From positions 1 to 35,609 of IMG/VR virus record IMGVR_UViG_3300030060_005860: a DNA stretch of 35,609 bases, one strand, 5' to 3'. The stretch is from a virus. Below the pieces are notes generated by a model, which saw nothing but the letters and a program-made list of their open reading frames with translations, was not told where the DNA came from and made no database searches. Numbering within the stretch: the first letter of the stretch is position 1; every line of letters starts with the position of its first letter. Shown piece after piece: positions 6,419-15,100 of this stretch. A program made the position numbers and the translations under genes.

Positions 6419-6892
6419 ATGCCATTTAATGTTGGACTTTTTGCAAATGTTTACAATCTAAACTTTGGTAACGATGTACCAAGTGGAGAAAAACAAGGAG
6501 ATGCAGGCAAAGGTTGGGCACAGGCAGTTACAGCAGGAGCGGCCACAGTTTTAGCACCTGCTCCATCTACACTTTTAAGTGCAGCAGAAAATGCAATGGC
6601 TGGCGCTTTAGCCGGATGGAATTCAGATACAGATAACGCAGGAAATATGTTAAAGTCAGCAATACAATTATATGCAACAACAATGGCTCCGGGTTTTGCA
6701 CCAGGCGGAGTACCAGCAATACCTCCAGCCGGTCCACCACCAATAGATAGTGTTTTTTCTGTTGGAGAACCTGGAGGAGCAGATGCATTAACAATGGGTA
6801 ATCAATTTGGTGCAATATTAGCTAGTTGGTTTCCAACAGGAACATATATGATTCCTGGTGCACCACCTATTGGACCATTACCTTGGATATAG
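6419..6892 (+). CDS. Ala/Gly/Pro-rich putative baseplate protein
   Basis: The product has 157 residues. Residues about 30-95 are Ala-rich helices (VTAGAATVLAPAPSTLLSAA, MLKSAIQLYATTMAP). The rest is Gly/Pro-rich (GFAPGGVPAIPPAGPPPID, PGAPPIGPLPWI), which makes it look like a small structural adaptor with extended loops rather than an enzyme. There is no signal peptide or convincing membrane helix. AGGAG precedes the ATG and the spike gene ends nine bases upstream. A position directly after the spike gene would suit a spike-tip or hub accessory protein, but no PAAR motif is visible, so this is only positional inference. Confidence 0.7.
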   Translation: MPFNVGLFANVYNLNFGNDVPSGEKQGDAGKGWAQAVTAGAATVLAPAPSTLLSAAENAMAGALAGWNSDTDNAGNMLKSAIQLYATTMAPGFAPGGVPAIPPAGPPPIDSVFSVGEPGGADALTMGNQFGAILASWFPTGTYMIPGAPPIGPLPWI

Positions 6893-6914
6893 GAACAAAA
6901 AAGTTAGCAAACGA

Positions 6915-6928
6915 GATATTTATATAAG
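6915..6928 (+). promoter_or_regulatory. Candidate late promoter box
   Basis: GATATTTATATAAG stands in the 50-base gap after the Ala/Gly/Pro-rich gene, 15 bases before the ATG at 6943. It shares the ATATTTATA core with the other candidate late boxes in the window. The distance to the start codon is short, so the transcript leader would be very short if this is a true promoter. Confidence 0.45.
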
Positions 6929-6942
6929 TAACGAGAACTAAG

Positions 6943-7437
6943 ATGAAAAAAACAGAAAAACTATTAGAACTAATTAGAAAAGTTGTTAGAGAAGAAGTTA
7001 GATCCGTAATTCAAGAAGAGTTAGGATCTAAAAAGAAATTAACAAAGGAAGCAATACAACATGGTATGAACCTAAATGATATTGTAAATTCTCCTAAAAA
7101 CCCTTATGAACAAGGCACTCGTAAAAGAAAACAAAAAGAAGATTTTCAATTTACTAAAGATCCTGTTCTTAATAAAGTTCTAAACGAAACAGCAAATAAA
7201 GATGAGTGGCCAACTATGGGAGGTGCACCATTCACAGCTGGTAAAGAAGGATTAGCATCAATGATGGGTATGCAATCACCAGAACAAATGTTTGGTGGAA
7301 AACCATCTGTAGAACAAATGCTTCCTAATGATAGAAAACATGTACAGATAGATGATAACATGGCAGATATATTAACAAGAGACTATTCTCAACTAATGAA
7401 AAAAGTTGATGAAAAAGTAAAAAACAAGAGACCTTAA
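6943..7437 (+). CDS. Helical protein upstream of gp25, unknown function
   Basis: The product has 164 residues. Residues 1-30 form a charged amphipathic helix (LLELIRKVVREEVRSVIQEE) likely to pair as a coiled coil. The middle is Lys/Pro/Gly-rich and probably unstructured, with Met-rich stretches (LASMMGMQSPEQMFGG). The end is another helix (MADILTRDYSQLMKKVDEKV). This mix suggests a chaperone, scaffold or linker rather than an enzyme. No strong ribosome site is visible; GAGAACT precedes the ATG. The stop is four bases before gp25, so the two genes are coupled. Genes with a similar N-terminal helix are common beside gp25 in marine myoviruses, in my recollection, without known function. Confidence 0.72.
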   Translation: MKKTEKLLELIRKVVREEVRSVIQEELGSKKKLTKEAIQHGMNLNDIVNSPKNPYEQGTRKRKQKEDFQFTKDPVLNKVLNETANKDEWPTMGGAPFTAGKEGLASMMGMQSPEQMFGGKPSVEQMLPNDRKHVQIDDNMADILTRDYSQLMKKVDEKVKNKRP

Positions 7438-7440
7438 TAA

Positions 7441-7896
7441 ATGGCAATACCTCCTAGAAAAATATTTAGAATTAACCCAGCCGATGAAGATGAAAGAATT
7501 GCGGTTGGTATAGATTTGCCTCTTAGAGATAATAATGATTCTCCTTTTCCACAAACGAGAACTACTATTAGAGCTGCAGCTGCAAATATGAAAAATTTAA
7601 TTCTAACAAGAAAAGGAGAAAGACCATTTCACCCAACATTGGGTACTAGTATTTATGATTCTTTATTTGACCAAAACGTTGATGAAATGATAGGAAAAAT
7701 AGAAGAAGAAATAAATGAGGCAGTAGCTTATTGGTTACCTTATATACAAATAACAGACCTAGTTGTTGGAGTATCTGATAAACAATATGGCTTTGGTGAT
7801 AGATTTAATGGAGTAAGAATATCTATAAGTTTTACACTAGCAGGAAATAGGTTCGAAGAAGAAAGAATAGTCCTTGAAATAGGTGGAGTAGAATAA
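7441..7896 (+). CDS. 25: Baseplate wedge protein gp25 (IraD/gp25-like)
   Basis: This 151-residue protein is close to the usual size of T4 gp25. The diagnostic core lies at about residues 49-67: NMKNLILTRKGERPFHPTLG, followed by SIYDSLFDQ. The C-terminal beta-strands (GVRISISFTLAGNRFEEERI) complete the fold. In T4-type and simpler contractile tails gp25 joins the wedge to the sheath initiator and the hub. The stop codon overlaps the gp6 ATG (TAATG at 7894-7898), matching the common gp25-gp6 gene order. No clear Shine-Dalgarno sequence precedes its ATG, consistent with translational coupling to the gene upstream. Confidence 0.95.
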   Translation: MAIPPRKIFRINPADEDERIAVGIDLPLRDNNDSPFPQTRTTIRAAAANMKNLILTRKGERPFHPTLGTSIYDSLFDQNVDEMIGKIEEEINEAVAYWLPYIQITDLVVGVSDKQYGFGDRFNGVRISISFTLAGNRFEEERIVLEIGGVE

Positions 7897-9776
7897 TGGC
7901 ACTAGTTAAAAAAGACGTAAAATACTTAAATAAAGATTTTTCTCAGTTTAGAGAAAGATTAGTAAATTTTGCAAAAACATACTTTCCAGATACATACACT
8001 GACTTTAATGAAACTTCTCCTGGAATGATGTTCATTGAAATGACTGCTTATGTTGGAGATGTATTATCACTATATATCGATAATCAACTAAGAGAGTCAA
8101 TGTTATTACATGCAGAAGAACCACAAAATGTATATGATATTGCTCAAGCATTAGGATATAAACCAAATCCATCAGCTGCTGCAACCGTTACCTTAGATGT
8201 ATTTCATCTTGTACCAGCTGTTGGAAGTGGTGTAAATGTAGCTCCAGACTTTAGATACGCTTTAGAGATACAAGAAGGCATGACAATAAAGTCTACAGAA
8301 AATAAAGAAGTAGAATTTAGAACCTTAGAAGCAGTTGATTTTGCATTTTCTAGTTCTACAAGTCCTACAGAAGTTTCAATATATAAAGTAGATGATACAA
8401 CAGGAGCTCCACAATTTTATCTTTTACAAAAAAGCATTAAAGCGATATCTGGAAAATTAGAGTCAGAAACTTTTCAGTTTGGTGAACCTAAGAAATTTGA
8501 TAGAATTAGATTAGCACCAACAAATATTATAGATATAGTGGACTGTAAAGATATAGATGGAAATAAGTGGTATGAAGTGGATTATTTGGCACAAGATACA
8601 GTTTATACTGAAGTAAAACAAGGAGAGGCTGTTGACCCACTATTATCTCCATACGCAGATTCTGTACCATATATATTATCTCTAAGACGAGTACCTAGAC
8701 GTTTTACAAAAAGAATAACGTCTAATAATCAAATAGAATTGCATTTTGGAGCAGGAGTATCTGCAAATGCTGATGAAATTATTTTACCTAATCCTATAAA
8801 TGTAGGAATGCAATTACCGTATGGTAATACGTCTGGTCTAGATAATGCTTATGACCCTACTAACGTTCTTTTTACCCGAGGATATGGTAAAGCCCCTTCA
8901 GATACAACTTTAATTGTTAGATATTATACTGGTGGTGGAATAATTGCAAATGTTTCGTCAAGAACACTAACAGATATTACAAATGCACAATTTTTAGGTG
9001 GAACAGATGGACTAGATACTGATGTTGTAGATTTTGCAAGAAAGTCTTTGGCATGTACAAACCCAGAAGGAGCTACTGGAGGTAGAGGACAAGAAACAGT
9101 TGAAGAAATAAGACAAAACGCACTTGCGGCTTATTCAACACAAAATAGGGCGGTAACAAAAGAAGATTATATTGCAAGAGTTTATACTTTACCTGGTAAA
9201 TATGGAAGTATAGCTAAGGCTTATGTTGAAAGAGATGAACAAAATTTACAAGAGGATGGGTCTACTGAATTTAATCCTTTAGCAATAAACCTATATCTTC
9301 TTTCCTATAACGCAAATAAACAACTTATTGCACCAAATTTGGCAACAAAAACAAACTTAAAAACATATCTTACCAAGTTTAGAATGTTAACTGACGGTGT
9401 AAATTTAAGAAATGCACATGTAATTAACATTGGTATAAAGTTTGATATTGTAGCCAGACCTGATGCTATTTCTAAGGAAGTACTTATTAAAGCAATTGAT
9501 GAAGCAAAGACTTATTTTTCTATAGATAAGTGGCAAATAAACGAACCAATATCGATATCAGATCTAGCAGCAACTTTAGACCAAGTAGATGGAGTGCAAT
9601 CAATATTAAACCTAACAGTAGTAAATAAGTTTGATACAGACTCAGGATATTCTCCAAACTTCTATGATATACAAGAAGCTACTAAGAGTAATATAATTTA
9701 TCCTTCTATGGACCCTTCAATTTTTGAAGTTAGGTTTCCTGATACTGATATTGAAGCTAGAATAGTTGGAGCATAA
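7896..9776 (+). CDS. 6: Baseplate wedge protein gp6 (Baseplate_J family)
   Basis: The product has 626 residues, near the length of T4 gp6 (about 660). The N-terminal signature is clear: YLNKDFSQFRERLVNFAKTY, then FNETSPGMMFIEMTAYVGDV and YDIAQALGYKPNPSAAA, the gp6/Baseplate_J pattern. The central part carries ETVEEIRQNALAAYSTQNRAVTKEDY (about residues 406-431), the conserved J-domain segment, and the C-terminus has the alpha/beta wedge domain (ISISDLAATLDQVDGVQSIL). gp6 homologues assemble around the hub and tie adjacent wedges together. The gene starts inside the gp25 stop codon and has GGAG upstream. Confidence 0.96.
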   Translation: MALVKKDVKYLNKDFSQFRERLVNFAKTYFPDTYTDFNETSPGMMFIEMTAYVGDVLSLYIDNQLRESMLLHAEEPQNVYDIAQALGYKPNPSAAATVTLDVFHLVPAVGSGVNVAPDFRYALEIQEGMTIKSTENKEVEFRTLEAVDFAFSSSTSPTEVSIYKVDDTTGAPQFYLLQKSIKAISGKLESETFQFGEPKKFDRIRLAPTNIIDIVDCKDIDGNKWYEVDYLAQDTVYTEVKQGEAVDPLLSPYADSVPYILSLRRVPRRFTKRITSNNQIELHFGAGVSANADEIILPNPINVGMQLPYGNTSGLDNAYDPTNVLFTRGYGKAPSDTTLIVRYYTGGGIIANVSSRTLTDITNAQFLGGTDGLDTDVVDFARKSLACTNPEGATGGRGQETVEEIRQNALAAYSTQNRAVTKEDYIARVYTLPGKYGSIAKAYVERDEQNLQEDGSTEFNPLAINLYLLSYNANKQLIAPNLATKTNLKTYLTKFRMLTDGVNLRNAHVINIGIKFDIVARPDAISKEVLIKAIDEAKTYFSIDKWQINEPISISDLAATLDQVDGVQSILNLTVVNKFDTDSGYSPNFYDIQEATKSNIIYPSMDPSIFEVRFPDTDIEARIVGA

Positions 9777-9778
9777 AC

Positions 9779-10900
9779 ATGATTTATAGTATAACATCAT
9801 CAATAGACGCAACAATGTATGAGCAGTTTGAAGCAAAGAATACTGGCTTAGACGAAGTATTACAACTCCAAAAGATAATATCAGAATCAACCACAAATAG
9901 TACTTTTAATTCTAGAATATTAACAAAGTTTAATTTAGGATATATATCTAGTTCTATTCTTTCTGGAGATATACCGGCATTTTTTGAAGCAGACTTAAAA
10001 TTATATACACATGAAGCTCAAAGTTTACCGTTTTCTTATACTTTATATACATACGCTGTTTCACAGTCCTGGGAAATGGGAATAGGTAGAGAAACACATA
10101 ATCCAAAAACAACAGAAGGTGTTAGTTGGAAATATAGAGATGGAGAATCAGTAGGTACAGTTTGGGAAACGGCATCTGCAGATTTTGGAGCTGGAAGTTC
10201 AGGTAGTTTGGAAACACAAACAACTGTAGGTGGCGGTAACTGGTGGACAGGAAGTGCAGCTAGCCAATCTTTTGAATATCAAAGTTCAGATGTTTGTATG
10301 AATGTATCTCAGCTAGTTAAAGCATGGCTTAGTGGTAGTTTCTTTGGTGGACCAATAGTAAACAACGACGGATTTTTAGTAAAAAGATCTGACGTAGATG
10401 AATATAATGGTAAAAACTTTGGTGATATTAGATTCTTTTCAAAGGAAACACATACAGTTTATCAACCTAAATTACAGTTTAAGTGGAATGATTTTTCACC
10501 TGCAACTGAAAGTTTATCTCAACTAGATATTGCTGGTGATATTTTTGTTTATGTTAAAAACAATAGAGACTTAATACATAGAGAAAGCAAAGAAAGATTT
10601 AGACTAGTTGGAAGAGATAGATTTGTTTCAAAGTCTTATGCAAATTCAACTGCAGAATTAGATGTTAAGCATCTTCCTACAAACTCATATTGGTCTATAG
10701 AAGACTATAATACGGGAGAAACAGTAATAGATTTTGATACAACATACACTAAAATTAGTTGTGATTCTAGCGGTAATTATATTGATTTATGGATGGACCA
10801 ATTTGAAACAGATAGAAGATATAAGTTTGTAATTAAAGCAACTAGTGGAAGTACTGTTAAGATTTTTGATGATGATTTAACATTTAAGGTAATTGATTAA
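9779..10900 (+). CDS. Putative baseplate/tail structural protein
   Basis: The 373-residue protein is rich in Ser, Thr, Tyr and aromatic beta-strand residues, with no signal peptide or membrane helix. The pattern (ITSSIDATMYEQF, ADLKLYTHEAQSLPFSYTLY, then SSDVCMNVSQLVKAWLSGSF) resembles DNRLRE-type phage structural proteins in which strands with NVT/W repeats form beta-sandwiches; this resemblance is from memory. The C-terminal 110 residues read as an Ig-like sandwich (DIFVYVKNNRDLIHRESKER, YKFVIKATSGSTVKIFDDDL). Its position directly after gp6 and before two larger structural proteins indicates a baseplate component. GGAG lies 7 bases before the ATG. Confidence 0.75.
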   Translation: MIYSITSSIDATMYEQFEAKNTGLDEVLQLQKIISESTTNSTFNSRILTKFNLGYISSSILSGDIPAFFEADLKLYTHEAQSLPFSYTLYTYAVSQSWEMGIGRETHNPKTTEGVSWKYRDGESVGTVWETASADFGAGSSGSLETQTTVGGGNWWTGSAASQSFEYQSSDVCMNVSQLVKAWLSGSFFGGPIVNNDGFLVKRSDVDEYNGKNFGDIRFFSKETHTVYQPKLQFKWNDFSPATESLSQLDIAGDIFVYVKNNRDLIHRESKERFRLVGRDRFVSKSYANSTAELDVKHLPTNSYWSIEDYNTGETVIDFDTTYTKISCDSSGNYIDLWMDQFETDRRYKFVIKATSGSTVKIFDDDLTFKVID

Positions 10901-10902
10901 GA

Positions 10903-12195
10903 ATGGCAAAACCAAGATACAGAACCCAAAAGGTAGAAAGACAGGTTTCTAGTAAGCCTTTAGAGCCTACTAAAGACGTAAATGCAGGTAAAGATGCAAC
11001 ACTAACTAAGCCAGATAGTGGTGCTGTTTCAATAGTAACTGTACAAGAAGACTATTATCCTTGGGATGCTGGAGCACATATAATTAGAGAAGATATAGAA
11101 AATTTTCAAATAAATGAAACTTTAGATTATTTAGAAACAGCTGCCGATAAAACACATAGAGACCCTAATAATACAATAATATCACAAACAGATAGTGATG
11201 CAATAGGACAAGACTTTGTTATAGTACCACAAAGATACGTATTAGAAAAAGAAAATTATATATCTGTTGTAGATACTTCAATAACAGAGCTTTTACCTAC
11301 GGTTGTTTATGGAGAAACAGGAGCTCCAATACTTAGAGAAAATCCTAATTCTGGAGAAACAACTGGTATTATTATTTTTCCTTCACATGGAACGGTTGAT
11401 GGCAAAATATCAGATGGTTGGAGTGTATATGAAGATAAGGCACTTGCTACTACTGCATATCAATTTCCAGCAAATCATTCAAGAGTACTAGTAGCAGATG
11501 CATATAATTATTTAGGTGAAGACGATATAGAAATTGAAGATGGTTTAACTTATGAATGGATATTTAATTCAGATAATCCTGCAAAGCATGGCTTAGAAAC
11601 TAGAAAAAGAATAAGTAATAAGGTTGTAAGTAGAACTAAAAAGCTTTCTCTAATAAATGGAACTAAGTTTGATACAGGATTCTATCATTGTAGAGTAAAA
11701 AACGGTAAAGGCCAAATTGAAACTCAGCAAATTTACATATTGTGTTTTGGTGGATTGATAATTGAAAGAGAAGAATTACGAAATCCTGAAACTGGAGAAT
11801 TTTTAGCGTTTGGAGCTCCAACAGGAGAACTACTGGAAGACCAACAACATAACAATCAGTATAGACTAACAGACTCTTGGATGGATTATGATACTGAAAA
11901 TAATGTTTGGTTCAATGCTGCATGGGACTCTGGAGCAGAAGAATGGTATACTAGAGATAATTATAGAAACTTTAATCCTTGGAGAGTACCCAAGTATGGA
12001 CCAGAACCAAAACAAGATGAGGTACCAGATGAAAGAGTTGTTAATCCTACAAAAACTTCTGTAGTTTCTAGACAGCCAGAGACTTCAACCTTACCTGTTA
12101 GAAAAGAAGCAACAGTTCAACCTAGACAAACAACAGTACAAAGTGTAAAACCAGACGGATCTAGAGGAAGAAATACTAGAATACAGGGAAGATAG
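10903..12195 (+). CDS. Virion structural protein with an Ig-like domain
   Basis: The product has 430 residues. Residues about 190-285 form an immunoglobulin-like domain: LTYEWIFN carries the core Trp, and KFDTGFYHCRVKNGKGQ is the classic F-strand D.G.Y.C pattern followed by a G strand. The partner Cys expected in the B strand is not evident, so the disulphide is probably absent, as is common in phage Ig-like domains. The N-terminal 130 residues hold an ATEGVQ-less charged linker and IREDIENFQINETLDYLE. The C-terminal 70 residues are low complexity, rich in T, R, P, Q and V. Ig-like domains on phage virions typically bind weakly to surface carbohydrates; here that is inference. It lies 3 bases after the preceding gene and one base before the 1795-residue gene. 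Confidence 0.78.
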   Translation: MAKPRYRTQKVERQVSSKPLEPTKDVNAGKDATLTKPDSGAVSIVTVQEDYYPWDAGAHIIREDIENFQINETLDYLETAADKTHRDPNNTIISQTDSDAIGQDFVIVPQRYVLEKENYISVVDTSITELLPTVVYGETGAPILRENPNSGETTGIIIFPSHGTVDGKISDGWSVYEDKALATTAYQFPANHSRVLVADAYNYLGEDDIEIEDGLTYEWIFNSDNPAKHGLETRKRISNKVVSRTKKLSLINGTKFDTGFYHCRVKNGKGQIETQQIYILCFGGLIIEREELRNPETGEFLAFGAPTGELLEDQQHNNQYRLTDSWMDYDTENNVWFNAAWDSGAEEWYTRDNYRNFNPWRVPKYGPEPKQDEVPDERVVNPTKTSVVSRQPETSTLPVRKEATVQPRQTTVQSVKPDGSRGRNTRIQGR

Positions 12196-15100
12196 ATGGC
12201 TTGGAACACGAAATATAAAGATGAAGACTTAAGGCTAATACCATCAAAGCCTATATTATCTGACTTTGGAAAGGCTCTAGATGCTGAAGATAGAGTAGAA
12301 CTTCATATTTACAGTCGAGATAACGATACACTTTTATTCTCAGATGCAGATATAACTAGCTATAAAGTAGCTGAAGGTGGTATTTTAGATAATGGTACTG
12401 TAAACCAAGATCCTGTTGTATTTTTAGATTTACATAACGATATAAGACAGTTTGTAAACTCAGGAACATTTAATGTAAAGTATTGTTTCTATAGAACTGT
12501 AGTTGGAAGTCCTGATTTATCTGTAAATGACTTGTTTTTAGATGAAATAAGTACTAGCAGAAAAGAAATAAGACTAAAAATTAGTGATGATGCATCTCAA
12601 GAAGAAAAAGAAATCTTCGAAGACTTTGCAGATAAACTATCAATAAAAGGAGATGTTGACCATTGGGTTGATATTCATGTTAACTTTGGAGATAACATAG
12701 TACCTTTAGCTGTAAATTGGTCTATAGATAAAATAACAACTCCAGAATTTCCATATTCTATTGTATTAAAATTATATGAGCCACTACCTGATAATATTGA
12801 TGTAAAAGCACCTTGTTGGATAGTACAAGAAATGATAACTCCTGTTAGGGAGACTGTTTTTGTTGAATCACCTGAAGTAGAAAAAGAAGTTAACTTTCTT
12901 GCACCACCAAACTTTGGAGCAGGAAGCGAAGATAATCTTGGAGGAGGTACAACTGGTTATGAAACATGGACTACTCTTACAAATGCAAAAGAAGAAGTTG
13001 TAAATAAAGTTCTTAATAGATATTTTTCAAGCAGCCTCGCAGATGTAAGACTTAGTATAGACTATAGAAGATTTTCGCACTTTATTAGATTTGGTTCTGC
13101 AAAATCTAGATTAGATAATTTCAAATATAAACTATCACAGGTAGAATTCTTTCAGGAAAAGATAGAAAATTTAACTACAAATTCTCCTGCTACAGCTAGT
13201 AATGCATCAATAACAGGTTCAACATACCACCAAAAAAATGTGCAAAATTTCAAAGATAAGCAGAATGAAATAATTGCAGGTTTTGATGGATATGAAAGAT
13301 TCTTATATGAAGAGTCAGCGTCTTATACTACTAGTTCACTTGGAGAATTTGTACCTGCAACTTGGCCAAAAGTTTCACCTAAGCCTTTGCCAAAAACTCC
13401 TTATGAACTTAGATCTGTAACTTCATCAGAGGCTATTGACTGGTTTACAGGAATGTACGCCACTGCATCTATATACGATAGAGAAAATATACATTCATTA
13501 GAAAACACTGCCATACCTTTACATATTCATGAAGATCCTACTTTAGGTAAAGATGAAAATATAAATAGTGAATATGTTAAGTTTGTTAATATGGTCGGCC
13601 AATTTTTTGACAACATTTATTTATATGTAACGGCTATACCTGAAACATGGGACAGACACAATGCTTTAGATGCAAAACTAATTGAAGGTCACTTTAGCGG
13701 TTCTGATATGTTATCAAAAGACTTAATCTACATGGGATTAAAGTCATTAGGATATAGTCAGTGTCTAAAAACAGATGAACAAGACTTATGGTCCTATGTA
13801 ATAGGTACAGATTCAGACGGAAACTTTGGAGATAAGCATAATTATTTTGCAACAAGTGATTGGTCATATTGGAATCAACCAGACGATCAGTTTGCATCGG
13901 CAAGTTATATTGCTGGTACTAGTGTATTTTCACAATCAGTAATACATGCTTCAGACTTTTATCAAACTTCACAATCTGTGCCTAGAGAAAATGTTAGACT
14001 AGAATTTGGTAAAAGATTATTAAACAATTTACCTCATCTGCTTAGAACTAAGGGAACTAAAGAAAACTTAAAGGCATATATGAATATATATGGTATACCT
14101 CAAAGTTTATTTAGAATAAAAGAATGGGGATCTCCAAAAGCTCCTAATTATTTTGACAATTCATACTATGAATATGAAACATTTAATTATAGGTTAAACT
14201 TTAATGGAACTTCATGTATTACTGCTTCTTGGGACGCAGTAACAGATCCTAGAATAATAGCAGATAATGGAGGAAGAACACAATATCCTGATACTATAGA
14301 ATTTAGATTCAAATTACCAGACATGTTAGAATATAATCTAAAGTGTGGTAAAAGACAGTTTAATGAAATAGCAAACAATGCTAATAAAAAGGATATGGTT
14401 GTTGTACAGATAAATTCTAGTTCATTTATTGCTGTAGAACATGTATCTGAGCATATACCTTCAGCAGATCAGTCAAAATATGATTTTCCTATCGGTGAAG
14501 ATAGTAAATATGGTAGAGTAAAGTTTGGATTAGGTGTAAATGATGGAACATATAAATATCCATCTTACTTTGTTTCTTGCTCTACAGATTGGGCACCTAT
14601 ATATGATGGAGATTTTTGGAATGTAATGGTTAGAAGAAATTCTCCATCTGCAACTGCTGTATCAAGCCAAATAACAGAAAACTTTACTTATGAGCTATTC
14701 TGTAAAAAGTCTACAGACTGGTCAAGGGCTACAATAACTCACGAATTTTCATCAAGCTTATCAACAAATGGAAGTACAACTGCAGGAAGACTTGCAAATA
14801 GTTCTTGGAATTCTGATGGTTTCCATGATGATACGTATGTTACAGGCTCATATTTTACTCCAGAAAACTCATCATCTAATTTTAATGGATATGCTGATGG
14901 TCTATTTGGATATAATTTTGATTCTTTCTTTATAGGAGGTGCAGTAGATAGTGTAGACTGGGGAATAAATAGAACTCCTGGAATAGACTATGAAAACTAT
15001 AGTGGTTCATTACAAGAATTCAGATTTTGGATGAAGCCATTAACTGAGTCTGCATTTAATCACCACGTACTTAATCCAATGGCTATTGATGGAAATACTT

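Noticed and set aside
11303-11491. Plus-strand frame inside the Ig-domain gene
   Set aside because: It is a shifted shadow of a well-supported gene with no ribosome site.
13694-13903. Minus-strand frames inside the 1795-residue gene (also 14187-14378)
   Set aside because: They are short, antisense to a continuous gene, and have no recognisable motif.
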